This document shows positions 20,501 through 32,600 of a stretch of 64,000 bases of DNA, piece by piece. A model generated the notes under the pieces. That model was not told where the DNA came from, made no database searches, and was given only the letters and a program-made list of their open reading frames with translations. How positions within the stretch are numbered: position 1 is the first letter of the stretch; the number at the start of each line of letters is the position of its first letter. The DNA is from Sanderia malayensis (taxonomy: Eukaryota > Cnidaria > Scyphozoa > Semaeostomeae > Pelagiidae). The stretch covers positions 1 to 64,000 of the forward strand of contig RQOL01000686.1 of NCBI GenBank assembly GCA_013076295.1, given 5' to 3'. Made by a program: the position numbers and the translations under genes.

Positions 20501-23500
20501 CATTTTACGCGTCCTTTTCTAAGAGATTTGGATCAGCACTTAGTAAAAGAAGTTTCTTAATTTCACACCACAATGTTGACGCTTTAGCTGTAAAAGTTTT
20601 TTAGTGGGTTGCTATTTTTACCTGAATGTTTCTGAGCTATGCCACAGGCGCAGATCAAAATCGAAAGTTACAATAATTTTCAAACAAAAGTTAACAAAAC
20701 TATAGATATTTACTAAGACCATGCCGTGCACGAACTAAAGTCAGTGAATTCCTTTTTAAGAATGGAAACTCCTTAATTATTAAACAGTTTCTTTATTATT
20801 TTCTATGATTTGGTTTCTTGTGTATCTGTAAAAACTAGTATGGTACTCTGAGGTTTTCTGCATAAAGCTATTTACCAGCAATAAAGACCAGACCTCACAG
20901 TTCAGAGGTAGCTCTTTATACCTGATGCACGACATCATTTATACCCTTATTGCAATTTTCACAGTCAACAGGATTCACAAGAGTTTCTGCGGTTTTTATT
21001 GGAAGGACTACATGATGACCTGAACATAATCCGTCAGAAGGCCAAATACGAATACGAGTGTGACAGTAAGCTCGGGTATGTTTTCAGCCACACTTTGATT
21101 ATACATTGTCTTTTCGCGGTTGTTCTTGTTTTCTTCCTTGCTTGCTGTATCCAGTGGCGCAGGAGCAATGGGGCATGTCCCCGCTGCCCAGTCGCCAATC
21201 TCTTTTGTTCCCTATTGTTTTGCTCTGAAGTTCCCTCTCCCGCCCTCGTTTCTTAGGGGGTTTGCTGCATCGATGGTGAAGATTGTACTGTGGAGGGTGG
21301 GTGGAAGAGGGATGTATGAACCTGTGCTAGAGTGATTGGCTTTCCGCAAGTTTAATTGGTTTTTGTCATCTCTATTGAATGGCTATCAATTTAGTTGCCT
21401 TTCCCTCTTGTTCAGTGATGCAGAACAGGCCAAGCGTGCATGGCAATGGTATGCAAAACGAGAGAAAAGTGTCATCAGTGGTAAGTGCTGAATCTCACAG
21501 CTATTTTAATGCTTTTTTTCTGTTTCATTACTATTATTGTTAATTTATCATCGTTTCATCGAATGGTCTACGTCTAGCTTTTAAGGTCTTTAATTTCTTA
21601 GTCTTTTGCTAATTTAAGTGTTTCTCTCTTTGCTTTCTATATTCTTTATTTTCTATATGAGTACCCAGAATTTCTGGGGGTAAGGGTCTATACCAACTGG
21701 ACCTACATTGATAACAGCTATCATAGTTGAAGTGGCTATCCAGTATAAATATTGGTATACTTACTTACTTCCATCTAAGGTAATTTTTCATTGGCTTATA
21801 ACATATTTTCTTTTACAGACCTTTTCGTTGGGCAGTTGAAAAGTACCCTGACTTGTGCAGAGTGCGATTATCGTTCATTGACATTTGATCCTTTTTGGGA
21901 TCTTTCTTTACCTATACCCTCAGTAAGTGACAATATTTTCATCTATCAGCGATATCCTCAGATTGCGTATCTTTGAGTGCGTACACGTTTTTGTTATAAA
22001 AACAACCTTTATAAGAAACACCAGGCTGAGATTAGGCCAAAAATAAGATTCAACAAAACTCAAGAAATAAAATATCAGCAAACAATCGAAAATAACAAAC
22101 TACTGTAAGAACAGAACAATAGAAAGCGCTAAACAGCCATTAAACAAACTTACCGTAAATCCTCAAATAAGCCCCCGGGGGCTTATTTGCAAAAACGAAA
22201 TCTTAGTTGGATAATAGTATTTTTCTGTTCACTGCTTTTATTGCATGTGATTGGCAATGCGTTATTTTCGTTCTAATAGTTTGCATTGTCTCGCATTTCA
22301 GCGCTCTAGAACATCCCTGGTATCTGGAAAGGTTTCATTGTACGACTGTTTCAAGAAATTTACTCAAGAAGAGATTTTAGATGGAGACGAAAAACCTGTG
22401 AGTATATAAGTTGTATTTGGCACCTTGAATATCAATGTGCTTCTGCAAAACTATTTTATATTCTATTCAACAATGCAATTTTCTATATTGCATTCATTGT
22501 GACAGCAACTCTTGTATATAACAGATATGCTCTCCTTTATTATTCCACATTATACTTTTCTATATTACGCTGCAATACACTCTCGTTATCATACTATGCT
22601 TATATTATATGCTATGCTATACTATACTATGCTATGCTATACTATACTATGCTATGCTATACTATGCTATACTATGCTATAATATGCTATACTATGCTAT
22701 ACTATGCTATACTATGCTATGTTATACTATACTATACTATGCTATACTATACTATACTATAATATACTATACTAAAATGTACTGCACTATACTATACTGC
22801 ACTATGCTTTATTATGGTGCTTATTTTTGTACTTTATTGCTTGATTTACAGACATGCGAGAGGTGCAAGAAACGTCAGAAGTGTTTCAAACGCTTCACCA
22901 TTGAAAGATTTCCTCAAATTCTCGTTATTCGTATCTTTTTCCATTTAAATCCGCTATTTCTGATCATTCAAAGTGCAACTTTGCAAATTTTCTATACGTT
23001 TTACGCTTTTGTCTGTGTATTTCCCTGACCTTGTCTTGAAGATCTAAAGCGCTTCTCTGGCTTTCGATATCGCACAAAGCTGGATACCCTTGTCGATTTT
23101 CCGCTGCAACTGAATCTTGCAAGTTATTCTGCGCACAATTCTGGTAAGTGTTTTGGACACCTAGCAGAATATGTTTCCCTCGATTTTTTAGATAATTAAA
23201 AAACTTTACAACCCTACAACAGCTCCTATTATGGACCCCGTATTGACCTTCAGATGATCAGATGACGAGCTTCAATCTTTTTGTTAGCGTGTTGCACAAT
23301 TATCCGACAATAAACAAGCTTTCACATTAAAATAAATTGTATGGAGAAACATGAATATTCCCAATGCTTTCATGTAATCATGAACATTGTTATGCTTCAT
23401 GGGTCATTGCTCAATCGATTTTACTGTGAACCTTTATGAGATTGCCCCAGAAGCGTCTTAAGCAATTTCCTTCTTGTTCTAGTAAAAAAGTCAGAGGCTT

Positions 23501-24167
23501 TGTATCATTTATATGGCGTATCTAATCATTCTGGTGGAACGTACAGTGGGCATTACACAGCTCATTGCAAACACCCTGATACTAATGAGTGGATATACTA
23601 TAGTGATACGAGGTTGGTAATTGTGCTGAATCAATTATCCTTGCCATTCCACAACAGTCCATTAAATTTCCTTGTTCCCCCGAAGCCTCGTTTGTCAGAC
23701 ATTGGTACTGCGAAACCCAAGATCGTATCTTAACACGGCTGTGGCAGCTTATTGCTTGACCCTTTGCGCTTACTGTTGTATTGCTACAACTATGTAGTGA
23801 AACCTAATATCCAGACTACTGTATGCCATTTTTTATGCTTTGTTCTTGGAGAGTCGTGTGTTCGCCATCATGAGATATAGTCAATACCCTCTCTCTGGAG
23901 TAAATTATAACGCAGGAATGCAATCTATTCAGCGTGTATATTTCTTATTGCGACACATTTGAATAGGCCAGACTGAAAGAATTACAGGTCCTAGAATCTA
24001 GTTTGATGTTTTTGCCACGCTGAGTTTGATTAGGATGGTGTTGATATCGTGTCTTGAAGCATATTTTTTCATGTTTCAGTGTCATGAAGTTGTCCCCAGG
24101 AAGAGTCGTGAGTGAAGAAGGCTACGTGTTGTTCTACGAGCTTTCCAACCAAATGTCTTATTTATAG
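17509..24167 (+). CDS. USP2: Ubiquitin carboxyl-terminal hydrolase, USP2/USP21 type, 12 coding exons
   Basis: A cysteine protease that removes ubiquitin from proteins. Exons: 17509-18636, 19044-19121, 19496-19622, 20244-20358, 20965-21075, 21416-21480, 21819-21922, 22302-22397, 22852-22930, 23042-23143, 23483-23612, 24080-24167. All join in frame (740 aa). Residues 1-376 come from one exon and are Ser/Pro/Lys-rich and probably disordered. The catalytic domain starts at ~391 ([16 protein letters not shown]), with Cys403 as nucleophile, His692 in GTYSGHYTA and Asp710 in YYSDT as the triad. The Cys4 zinc site is C554/C557 and C610/C613. Segments [22 protein letters not shown] and LDGDEKP match USP2 closely. 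The N-terminus is longer than in human USP2a (605 aa). USP21 is the other candidate, since an invertebrate single copy may be ancestral to both. The ATG at 17493 is followed directly by TGA, so 17509 is chosen. Confidence 0.93.
19812..20047. mobile_element. MITE in USP intron 3
   Basis: A 236-bp element with ends CAGTGGCGTAGTTAG and (reverse complement of right end) CAATGACGTAGATAG. It is flanked by the 4-bp direct repeat CCTT (19808-19811 and 20048-20051). No coding capacity. Confidence 0.65.
22600..22815 (+). repeat. CTATA/CTATG pentanucleotide microsatellite in USP intron 8
   Basis: About 200 bases of tandem 5-mers (ATACT/ATGCT on the + strand) with scattered variants lie between exons 8 and 9. 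Long open frames across it, in more than one frame, are caused by the repeat. A smaller array of the same kind is at 15131-15157. Confidence 0.9.
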
Positions 24168-26154
24168 CAGAATGTTTCACAATTTGTAAATAGCGACATC
24201 CTACTTCACTGCCAACTCAGAGTCAGGGTTGCTGCGAGTGGAGCATTCTCAATAGTATCATCTCAAAAACGAAATATTGTCATTGAATCTTCTTCATACG
24301 ATAGTACAAAGTACAGAATACCTTGGTTAAATCTACCTTGTATCTTACTAATAGGCTTCTTATATTGCGAGGCTGTAATTATGTGGCAAAAATTATTTCT
24401 ACTTGTAAAAATTTGGAATCAAATGTACCTTTGGAACGATTTGTTAAAATTGGAGCAAAATTACTGCACCCACCCCCTGGAAATATCTGTTGTATGATAT
24501 GTTGCTATTGTGAAATTTAAATTTTGCAAGTGCGAAAATGTCGCGTGCATAATTTAGCAAGAATTTTCATTCATTCTTTTTTTTGGAATTTTGCATGCAC
24601 CTTAGTTGATATTAGCTATCTTTCTCTTTTTTAAAATGTTGTTTCATTTATTGGAACGAATACTGCCGTTTGTAATTATTTAACGAAGATTAGGGGATAC
24701 CAAGAGAGATAGTTACCAAGTTAAGTCGAAGTTTGATGAAATTTTACAAGTTTAAAAAGAAAGTTTACCAATTAGCTTTAAAGAAGCTATTTTCTATTAC
24801 TACATTAATGAAACTGTTTTGGATATTAGCCAAAAATTCTGCACGTTGGCTAGATAGCCTTGTAATGAAGGGCAACTATGTGTGCGTTCTTAAGATTTAT
24901 CTTATAGTGTTTTGCTTTTAATATGTTACATAATTTATATTGAAGTAGAGCGAATTTATTTGATAATATGGGTGACAATATGAGCAAGACTAAGTATGAT
25001 GTTGGTTGTTGTTTATTTTGGTTTGTAGAAAGCAGTTTTTATTACGACACTCCGAATTTGTTACCCCTGCATACAACATTACTTCATTTGTAGAATATAT
25101 TCCATTCCGCCCATCCGGCCAAAAAGGTGTGGTTGGGCATGGTCTTTATCCGCTTTCATTCCTGCACAGTGGAAGTTAGAAGAGGAGGGAGGGATAAGGA
25201 ATGGGGAGGGCAATGCGCATGCGCTTGTATTGTAATGCATTGCTCTTCGCGTATTTTGTGAAGAAAGGACATCGAACATAAAATTAGAACATCCACGAGA
25301 AGAAGTTTCAAATCAAATCAAACTGATTTGCACCAACCTCAAAGCAAGCTGCGTTGACAGTGAGTATGTTAATTTGTGAAATTTTATGTTGCTTGCACTA
25401 TGATTAATCTACGTAATTTGTAAAGTAATAGAGCATCTGTAACACCTTGAAAAAGCTTTCGAATTTGGGCCTGTTTGAAAACCCGACAAAAACAAAGGTC
25501 CGCACTTTGCACGTGTTTTGTTTGGCCACTGTTATGAATGACACTGTCCATACAAAATGTAACTTTGGTTTAGCAACGTGCCCAAGAAAGGCTCACACCA
25601 ATAAGTAAGCAATAGGATATGTCGATATACAAGGTAATATATTCTTAAAACTTTGCAGAACTATAAACTTTCTTGTGCATTGACATTCAGCATTAATTGA
25701 TTTAATTTGTCGTCTTGGTGTTGGTGTAAAAGTTATAAAGTTAACTTGGTTGGTTCTTGTTCATAAAATTATGCATCTATATGATTAAGATATAATTATA
25801 GCCAAATATATAATATTCTAAAAACTTCAAGTTAAGTGTTATAAATATCATATTATATTGTATTTCTAAAGACTTTAAGTAAAGTGTTATAAACAATATG
25901 TTTTACATGTTTATGAAATTCCATTTATTTGATTATATTATAATTCATTCCATAATTAAGTCTTGTTCTTAATATTCATGGAATTTCATATAAATTATTT
26001 TCAAGCAGCTCTATAACTTTTGACAAAAACCTTGATATACCAAGAAACAATTCTTCATGTTGATTGTTTACGAAACTGAGGGTAATTTTCAATATGAGAC
26101 AATTTAATAGAGCAGTTGTTTTATTTGGTGCAATGCTTATCATTATATGAAAGT
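24168..26154. other. Intergenic region between convergent genes
   Basis: 3' UTR of the USP gene (length uncertain; no clear AATAAA found) followed by AT-rich DNA. The 25100-25300 part is locally GC-richer with a CAATGCGCATGCGC word but has no supported ORF. No repeat boundaries seen. Confidence 0.4.
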
Positions 26155-26160
26155 TTTATT
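26155..26160 (-). terminator. Candidate poly(A) signal of receptor A
   Basis: TTTATT on the + strand (AATAAA on the minus strand) sits ~118 bases past the receptor A stop. A second copy at 26120-26125 lies a little further downstream. Confidence 0.5.
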
Positions 26161-26277
26161 TGGTGTGATCTCTTATGTGTAGTCTATTAACAATGCTTTC
26201 GTTTGAAAAAGAACTCACCTATAACAAATTTTAAAATCTTTGACGACCTGTGAGCTATGGAAGTAAAATGCACATCC

Positions 26278-26650
26278 TTACAAGTGAGTGTAGGCAGTAT
26301 CATAAAATGACAGATTGGACTGGCCATTCCGTGTTCCATTCTGTGAATCTGTTGATGTGATGTCACTAGTAGCATCAGGTTGATCAAAGATATGTGGATC
26401 TGTAGAAGATGAATTGTTTTCTTCATTTCCAAACTGCATTTCAACTTCAATTGTGTCAAACTGCCTTGACGATGAAGCATTTGCCTCAGACATTGGGAAG
26501 GCATCATTTTCTTCCGGGCAATAGGCAGAGTTGAGAATTCCAAAATTCCCATCAGGTAGATAAATATTTCTTCCAATTGGCATGCTTCTTACAGATGGAG
26601 GCTTTGATAAGTTGTTATTCAAGGGAACTATGAATTCCTTCTCTTCTTTT
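26278..26650 (-). CDS. Receptor A exon 18: cytoplasmic tail
   Basis: The exon follows acceptor ATTTAG at 26651 and ends at TAA 26280-26278, giving a 124-residue acidic, Ser/Asn-rich tail after a KEEK stretch. Tyrosines sit in RNIYLPD, LNSAYCPE (Tyr ~1442) and the final SFYDTAYTHL. The last six residues TAYTHL have the ITSM-like form TxYxxL. NSAY is shared with the receptor B tail, where it forms a full ITIM. No enzymatic domain. Confidence 0.8.
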
Positions 26651-29600
26651 CTAAATGTTGAACAAAGAAACACCAAGTAAATTGTTTTGCTTGGACGATA
26701 AAGTTTGGGTTTACAAAACAGTGCACGATATGACTATTAAAGCTGTTAAAAGGGCTGGTAAGAATTTTCCCTTAGAAAGCATTAAAAATGTGCTATTACT
26801 GACATGGGGAAAGAGTTAAGAAGTTTTGAGTACTGGGCTGAATAAAACGTTTTTATCAAGAAAACGTGTATAGATTTTCATACCGAAGCTAATGAGACAA
26901 ATTCAGGATAATGACTAGCATCATCTTACCTGCAACCTCTCGTATTAGATAGCCACACAAATAAGACAATGCATAACAGCAACAAAACTGGAATCAGTAC
27001 ATATAAAACAATGGCCCAGGTATCTGTGAGAGAAACATGAATATCAACGAGTCTATATTGTACTATTTGTATCAAGTAAATAGATTAACAATAAACGCCC
27101 AGGTTGTTTTTTTACAACTTCAAAGATGCGTTAGGGTGGGGGCTGTTATTAATTTCAATTTGTTGGGGGTGTAATTAGATAAATAAGAGTATATAATCGA
27201 TCATAATATGGTATTATGACAAGGTATATTTGAAATAGATTGCATTCAAGAATTGCAGTGGATTACAGTGGAGTTTGATATATGGAGCCTCCCGCCCATT
27301 AAATATCTTATCTCATTGAAACGAACTTTTCTTTGTTCCTTACCCTGCGTTATAATAGCGCTTAGCCTTTATTTAACCCCCCCCCCGCCACTCCGATGCA
27401 GTTGTGTGATTGTTTGATTCCATTTACTGTTCATTGTATAAGGATTCTAACATATAATTACCTTGTTTTGCATTGCTGATGTTATTAAATGTTCCCTGAA
27501 TGCTGATGCATGACCCGTTGCATTCTCTTATCTCGTGCAGTGCTTCAGTGCATGGCTGAGCGTTACACGTGCGATGTCTCGTCTGATTTCCACTACCACA
27601 AGTTACATTGCAACTCGTCCACTGTGTCCAATCGCCGACTGGTTTTCCTAAAAAGATTCCGATGCAAAAAGGTGAATTGACTATATGCTACAATAATCCC
27701 AGGTATACTACTGGGCATATGTGAGACAATCACTTGTTCTGTTTGATCTTTAGTCAGCTCTATTCAATTACAACTATTCGAACTCTATCAACTAAATCAA
27801 ACTTTATCAACTTCGAAAAATCGAATTCCCTGTTTCTTCAAACGTTCCTGAGAAGCCAACCCTTGTAAAACAAATGTTGTACCCGCAATGTTATTTTATG
27901 CCTCGAGGAGGCCACTATTTTTAAAGAACTGGTTTACAATAGTTTGTAAACTGTGTTGGCTCAGGCAAATGTGCCATTGTGTCCGAGGTGTCTATTGGGT
28001 GCATTTTAATGGAAGGTCAACGAAATTATGCTAGAAGCACGAAGCCCATTGAATTATAGTACCTGCTGATACTTACTGTATATGAAGACATCATATGTTT
28101 CTATTGCTTCTGCTAACTTGTTCTTCACGTGACAATGATATCTTCCATCGTTACCCTCTTCGATGTTTACTTTGAATGATGTTCCATTTGCAATGACGTC
28201 ATCTTGCACATTTTTCGTCCAGAATATACGAGGACGGGGAATGCCATGCCCGTCGCACGTGCAGTTTAGCACATTGGCATTGCCGCCAATTTTCTGGCAC
28301 TTTGGCTTGAGGGTTATCACGGCTGGAACTGAAAAGGGTTTTGTTTTATCATGCCATCAAACTATAACTGATTAAAAATACTGCTTGAGATTAAACCTCA
28401 GCTTTGATCAATGCTCAGTTTGTGCCGAAGCCATGAAATAACAACACAGGTAATCAACGAAGCTATGAGAGCTGGGGGTATCTAAGGTAACCTTGACCAT
28501 TTGTGTCATTAAACATTATGTTAGGGTTAGATCCTAGGGCCATGTGGCAGTGCAGAAAGTTATATCTGCAATCAATCGCAAATTTCTAATCGAGAAAAGC
28601 GCAATTTCTTCAGCGTGCGCTTTTCTGTTTCTTTTGATTCTTATGTGTCTGTTGTGAGATCGTTTTAGCAATGAGCGGAATTATCATTTCAGAGGAGCCG
28701 TTTAGAAGATGGTATGAAGATGTTAACTGGAGGATAGATTTTATAAAGAGAACCCTTCGATTCATTCGGCTTGTTCCTCATTCCCATTCTGACCGTTTAT
28801 TAATGATGACAACAAAAACTTATCAGGTCACTATTGCTCACTAACGTTCATCTAGATTCCCTGGAGAACTCGCTCTTGAGCATTCAAGATGCACTGCGGA
28901 GAATGGTTGCTGCTCGGCCGACAATAATATGGTACAAATAACATAAGCCCAGACATTTTTCCTCCTCTGAGCAACAGGGAGGCCAGGCAGCCTTTGCTTT
29001 CTTCAGGGTCTATAATTCTGCCCCACCCGTATCAGCAGCAAGCGCAATTCGTAGTTCACCAATTTTTAGGCCATTCTGTTATCAAGCTCTAGCTCCCACG
29101 TGGATGGAAACTCTGGCAGGTTTCCTTATTACGTTCTTTGAAGTTTGGATTGAGGCCTGGATCATCTTTAACGCTGTGGTCATTCAAAATTCATCCTGCA
29201 AATTACCATCAATGCATTCATATTTTCGGGCTAAAAACAAGTTGATTTAGTTGCTGATTAGAAGTAGAACGAACAAGTTGTGGTGTATTTCTATGCGATT
29301 CATGCCGGACTTGTGAACAATTACAACTCGGTGGCAGGAGCACAGGTATGCCTTCGGTGATCATGCCAGAGAAATTTGCCGATGGCGATTTTGGCACATG
29401 GTTTCGCCACTTCAAGGGTTGTTCTGCCGCGAACGAGTGGGATGAAGATACTCAGTTTTTTAAACTACCAGCCTTTCTTCAAGGCCCAACAGCTCGAATC
29501 ATTATCTGCAGAAAACAGACACTAATTGGATGATCTGATTGCAGCACTGCAACACTGCTTTTCACCTGCTGTAAATTGAGAATACTTTTACACAGAGTTT

Positions 29601-32600
29601 TGAGCCCAGCACCTGCGCCCTGCCGAGGATCATTTTTTGTGGCGATTGCGTGAAACGCTACGCTACGCAATGCAGAGCCCGATTTACAGTACGAATATTA
29701 CAAATGGATAACACCCCAACGATTGTCTTTCTTTTGCCATCAAATCTTATGGATATGGCTGGAACTTTGCAAAGCGCGTCTTCAATCCATTCTGTGTTAT
29801 CCATCACTGTGGCATGAATAACAGCCAACATAGTATTGGTTCCTGCTGCGAAAACTTAAGCCAACAGTTCTTTTCCATCTGTAGATGCAATTGTTAGTTG
29901 CACAAATGCATCCCGTTTGCCATTGAATAAATTTTACGTACATCGCAATGCCAATGTTTGATTGTTTTGCACTGTAAATTGGCACCAATGACGTTCTTGT
30001 TACAACCAAGAACTTGATTTATTGGTTGATCGTGTGACAGTGTAGATCTGTCAACTTTCTGGATTTTTTTCTTTCTTTCTTTGAATGTTATGTCCATTAT
30101 TATAGAGAGAAATTCTTCCTTTTCTATGAGCTGGCTGACAGTTCGTCAAAATAATCAGACGGATAGAAGCTTTCTCCATAAACCGTTTCCACTTGTGAAA
30201 ACTGCATGATCCACGGTGATCCTCTAGGATACAGTCCACTTTGACCGGGCGTGTTGAATTTTGACCGGACACCGGACTTGATTTGACCGGAATGAGCTGA
30301 GCACCACCAAAGTGACCGTTGCTAGTACACTGACTTTTTGCATACTTTTACGAAATGAAATACCAAACTGAACTGTTGTAGACTCTTTTGCTCTCATGCA
30401 TTGTCTTTCAATTGTTGCATGCATGCGCAGATTTTCAGCGTTTTCTTCAGTGATTAGGCTTGTACAAGCTCATCATACGGGTCTTTTTCACGTGCTCCCA
30501 TTGCTATTGCTAGGACTTTGCGTATGGCTTCTGCTTGGCCGTCGGCCGTCTAGTGTAGGCTAAATAACGGGTTTAATGGCCACTTCTCTCTATTTTGCAG
30601 CCAGGTGGCCTGTAGTCGCATTGTTGTCAGGTCAGCTCTCCTCTTATACTTCTGATGTGGCAGGATCAGTGTCTGTTGCGACACAGTGCTATACATCACA
30701 CTTTCAGCGGCCTGACTCTTTGCCCTCCGTTGGCCACAAACTGTTTGTATTTTCCTTGCACATGCGATCCTCAAGCGGTCGAAGATTCTAGCTAGTCGAC
30801 TCAGAACTCTTGGTTTGAACAGTTGTGTAGTCAGCCATAATGTATAGTACCGTCTTTCTTGTTCCAGGGTATATCCAGTAGCTTAGTTTGAAGGTTTTAC
30901 CCCTACTTGTTCTTTAGCAGCGTAGTGATCCCCCGTGGCATCACAGATCATGTCAAGTTCAGCAACATTGGAGTTCCTTTTATGAAGCTTGAAGGATTCA
31001 TTTTTGGAATCTATTTTGGTCCCAATTCAGAGAGGTTTTCCGCATTCGTGTTTCCTCAATTTCATTCTTTCGGTCGAAGGATTTCTCGCTGATTCAAAAT
31101 ATCTTGTGCTAAAATAGCCTACTCACTTTTTTGTATGGTTTGTTTGTGGAGACAATATTAAGAAATCTAACTGGAGGCTCTGGTCCATGATTTTAAAAGG
31201 CATATATGGAATATGTTTGTTGTTTTTGAGTATGTTTATACATTCTAGAGCTGCAAGAAGGCTGTGCTTTCTCGTGTTGCCAACCCTTACTGTTGCCTGA
31301 CAGTAACTTTAGTTTCTTCATTATACGGAGTCTAATTGGTGGCATCAAGTGTTTGCTCAGCCTTTAACTCTCTAAGAACAGCAGGTTTCTTTTGCATTTC
31401 CCCTAAATAAAAGAGGGCTCATTTTTTTCAAATATGACCCTTGTTCGGAGAGCGAATTGAGACGTTTCTTGCCACGAGCTATTTTCGTGTACTCCCACAC
31501 AAAACCTGTTATTTTATACTTTTTTCTTGCAGTATTTTAAAGACAGGTTTATTATCCAACAGTTGAGGGCTGGAAAATAATTAATTGATTTTTTTTTTTG
31601 CCCGTACTTACCTTGAACGTAGAGGTCATATGTAACACTTTCCCCAGCACCTAGCGCATTTATAGGCATACACGAATAAACACCAGACGATGATTCCTGT
31701 ATTAAATGAGATGTTTATCATCAACATAGATTTGCCTCATTGTGAATGAATTGTAGAAATAAATGAAGGAGCATAATTGAACGGTGGTATGTCTATGTGA
31801 TAAGCCCCTTAGGGTAATGAATGAAACCTCTGGTTTTGAGAACTTTTTCGAATTTTGCCCACTTTTTGTCACCAGTTGGAAGTATTTGGGGTGTTACATC
31901 GCCCACATCCCCAATAAATACATCTCTGATCATTTCAACATTACAACGAATCATAGGTGCCCTACAAAGTTCATTATAATGGAGTTCTACGATATCACCA
32001 ACCTGTACTGTTTGAATAGTCATTATCGATCCAGTAAACGCCATTGGAAGTCCGTCTTTTGTCCAATTGTATCTGTTAACCGGCGGATTGGCATCAGTTT
32101 TGCAGCTTAATTCGATCGTGTCCGATTTATTGGCAGTGACATTAGACGATGTAACTTGCAACAGTGGTTTATCTGTAACATGGAACATTGGATAGAATTG
32201 TGACGTATCTAATTATAATTCAAGGGGATTTGTTTACTATTAACCCCCTTTCTACCTACCCATACAGTTTCGCATACTTACATTGGACATTGAGTTTGAA
32301 TATTTGGTTCCTATTACCGGCAATGTTCGTTGCTTTGCATCTGTATTCGCCAGTATCGCTCTTCATGGCGTTGTTTATCGTGAGAGTGCTTTGTACTACA
32401 GTGCGCGTTTTTGTCGAGGTGATTACCGAAGCTCTTGTCGCAGCAAGTGTCTCATTTGCTTTATACCATTGCAGCACTGGTGCGGAATGACCTTCTGCTA
32501 TACACTCAAATGTAACATTTTGTGATTTCAATGTGTTGGTTTGTCCAGTTGAATTTGATATAAATACAGGTCCATCTGCAAAACATTGTCATTATTCATA

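Noticed and set aside
21153..21335. CAGTGGCGCAGGAGC start resembling the MITE at 19812
   Set aside because: Only one end is present and no inverted partner or target duplication could be found.
22499..23028. Tyr/Leu/Cys-rich ORFs of up to 139 codons
   Set aside because: Translation of the pentanucleotide microsatellite in a USP intron; the second overlaps USP exon 9.
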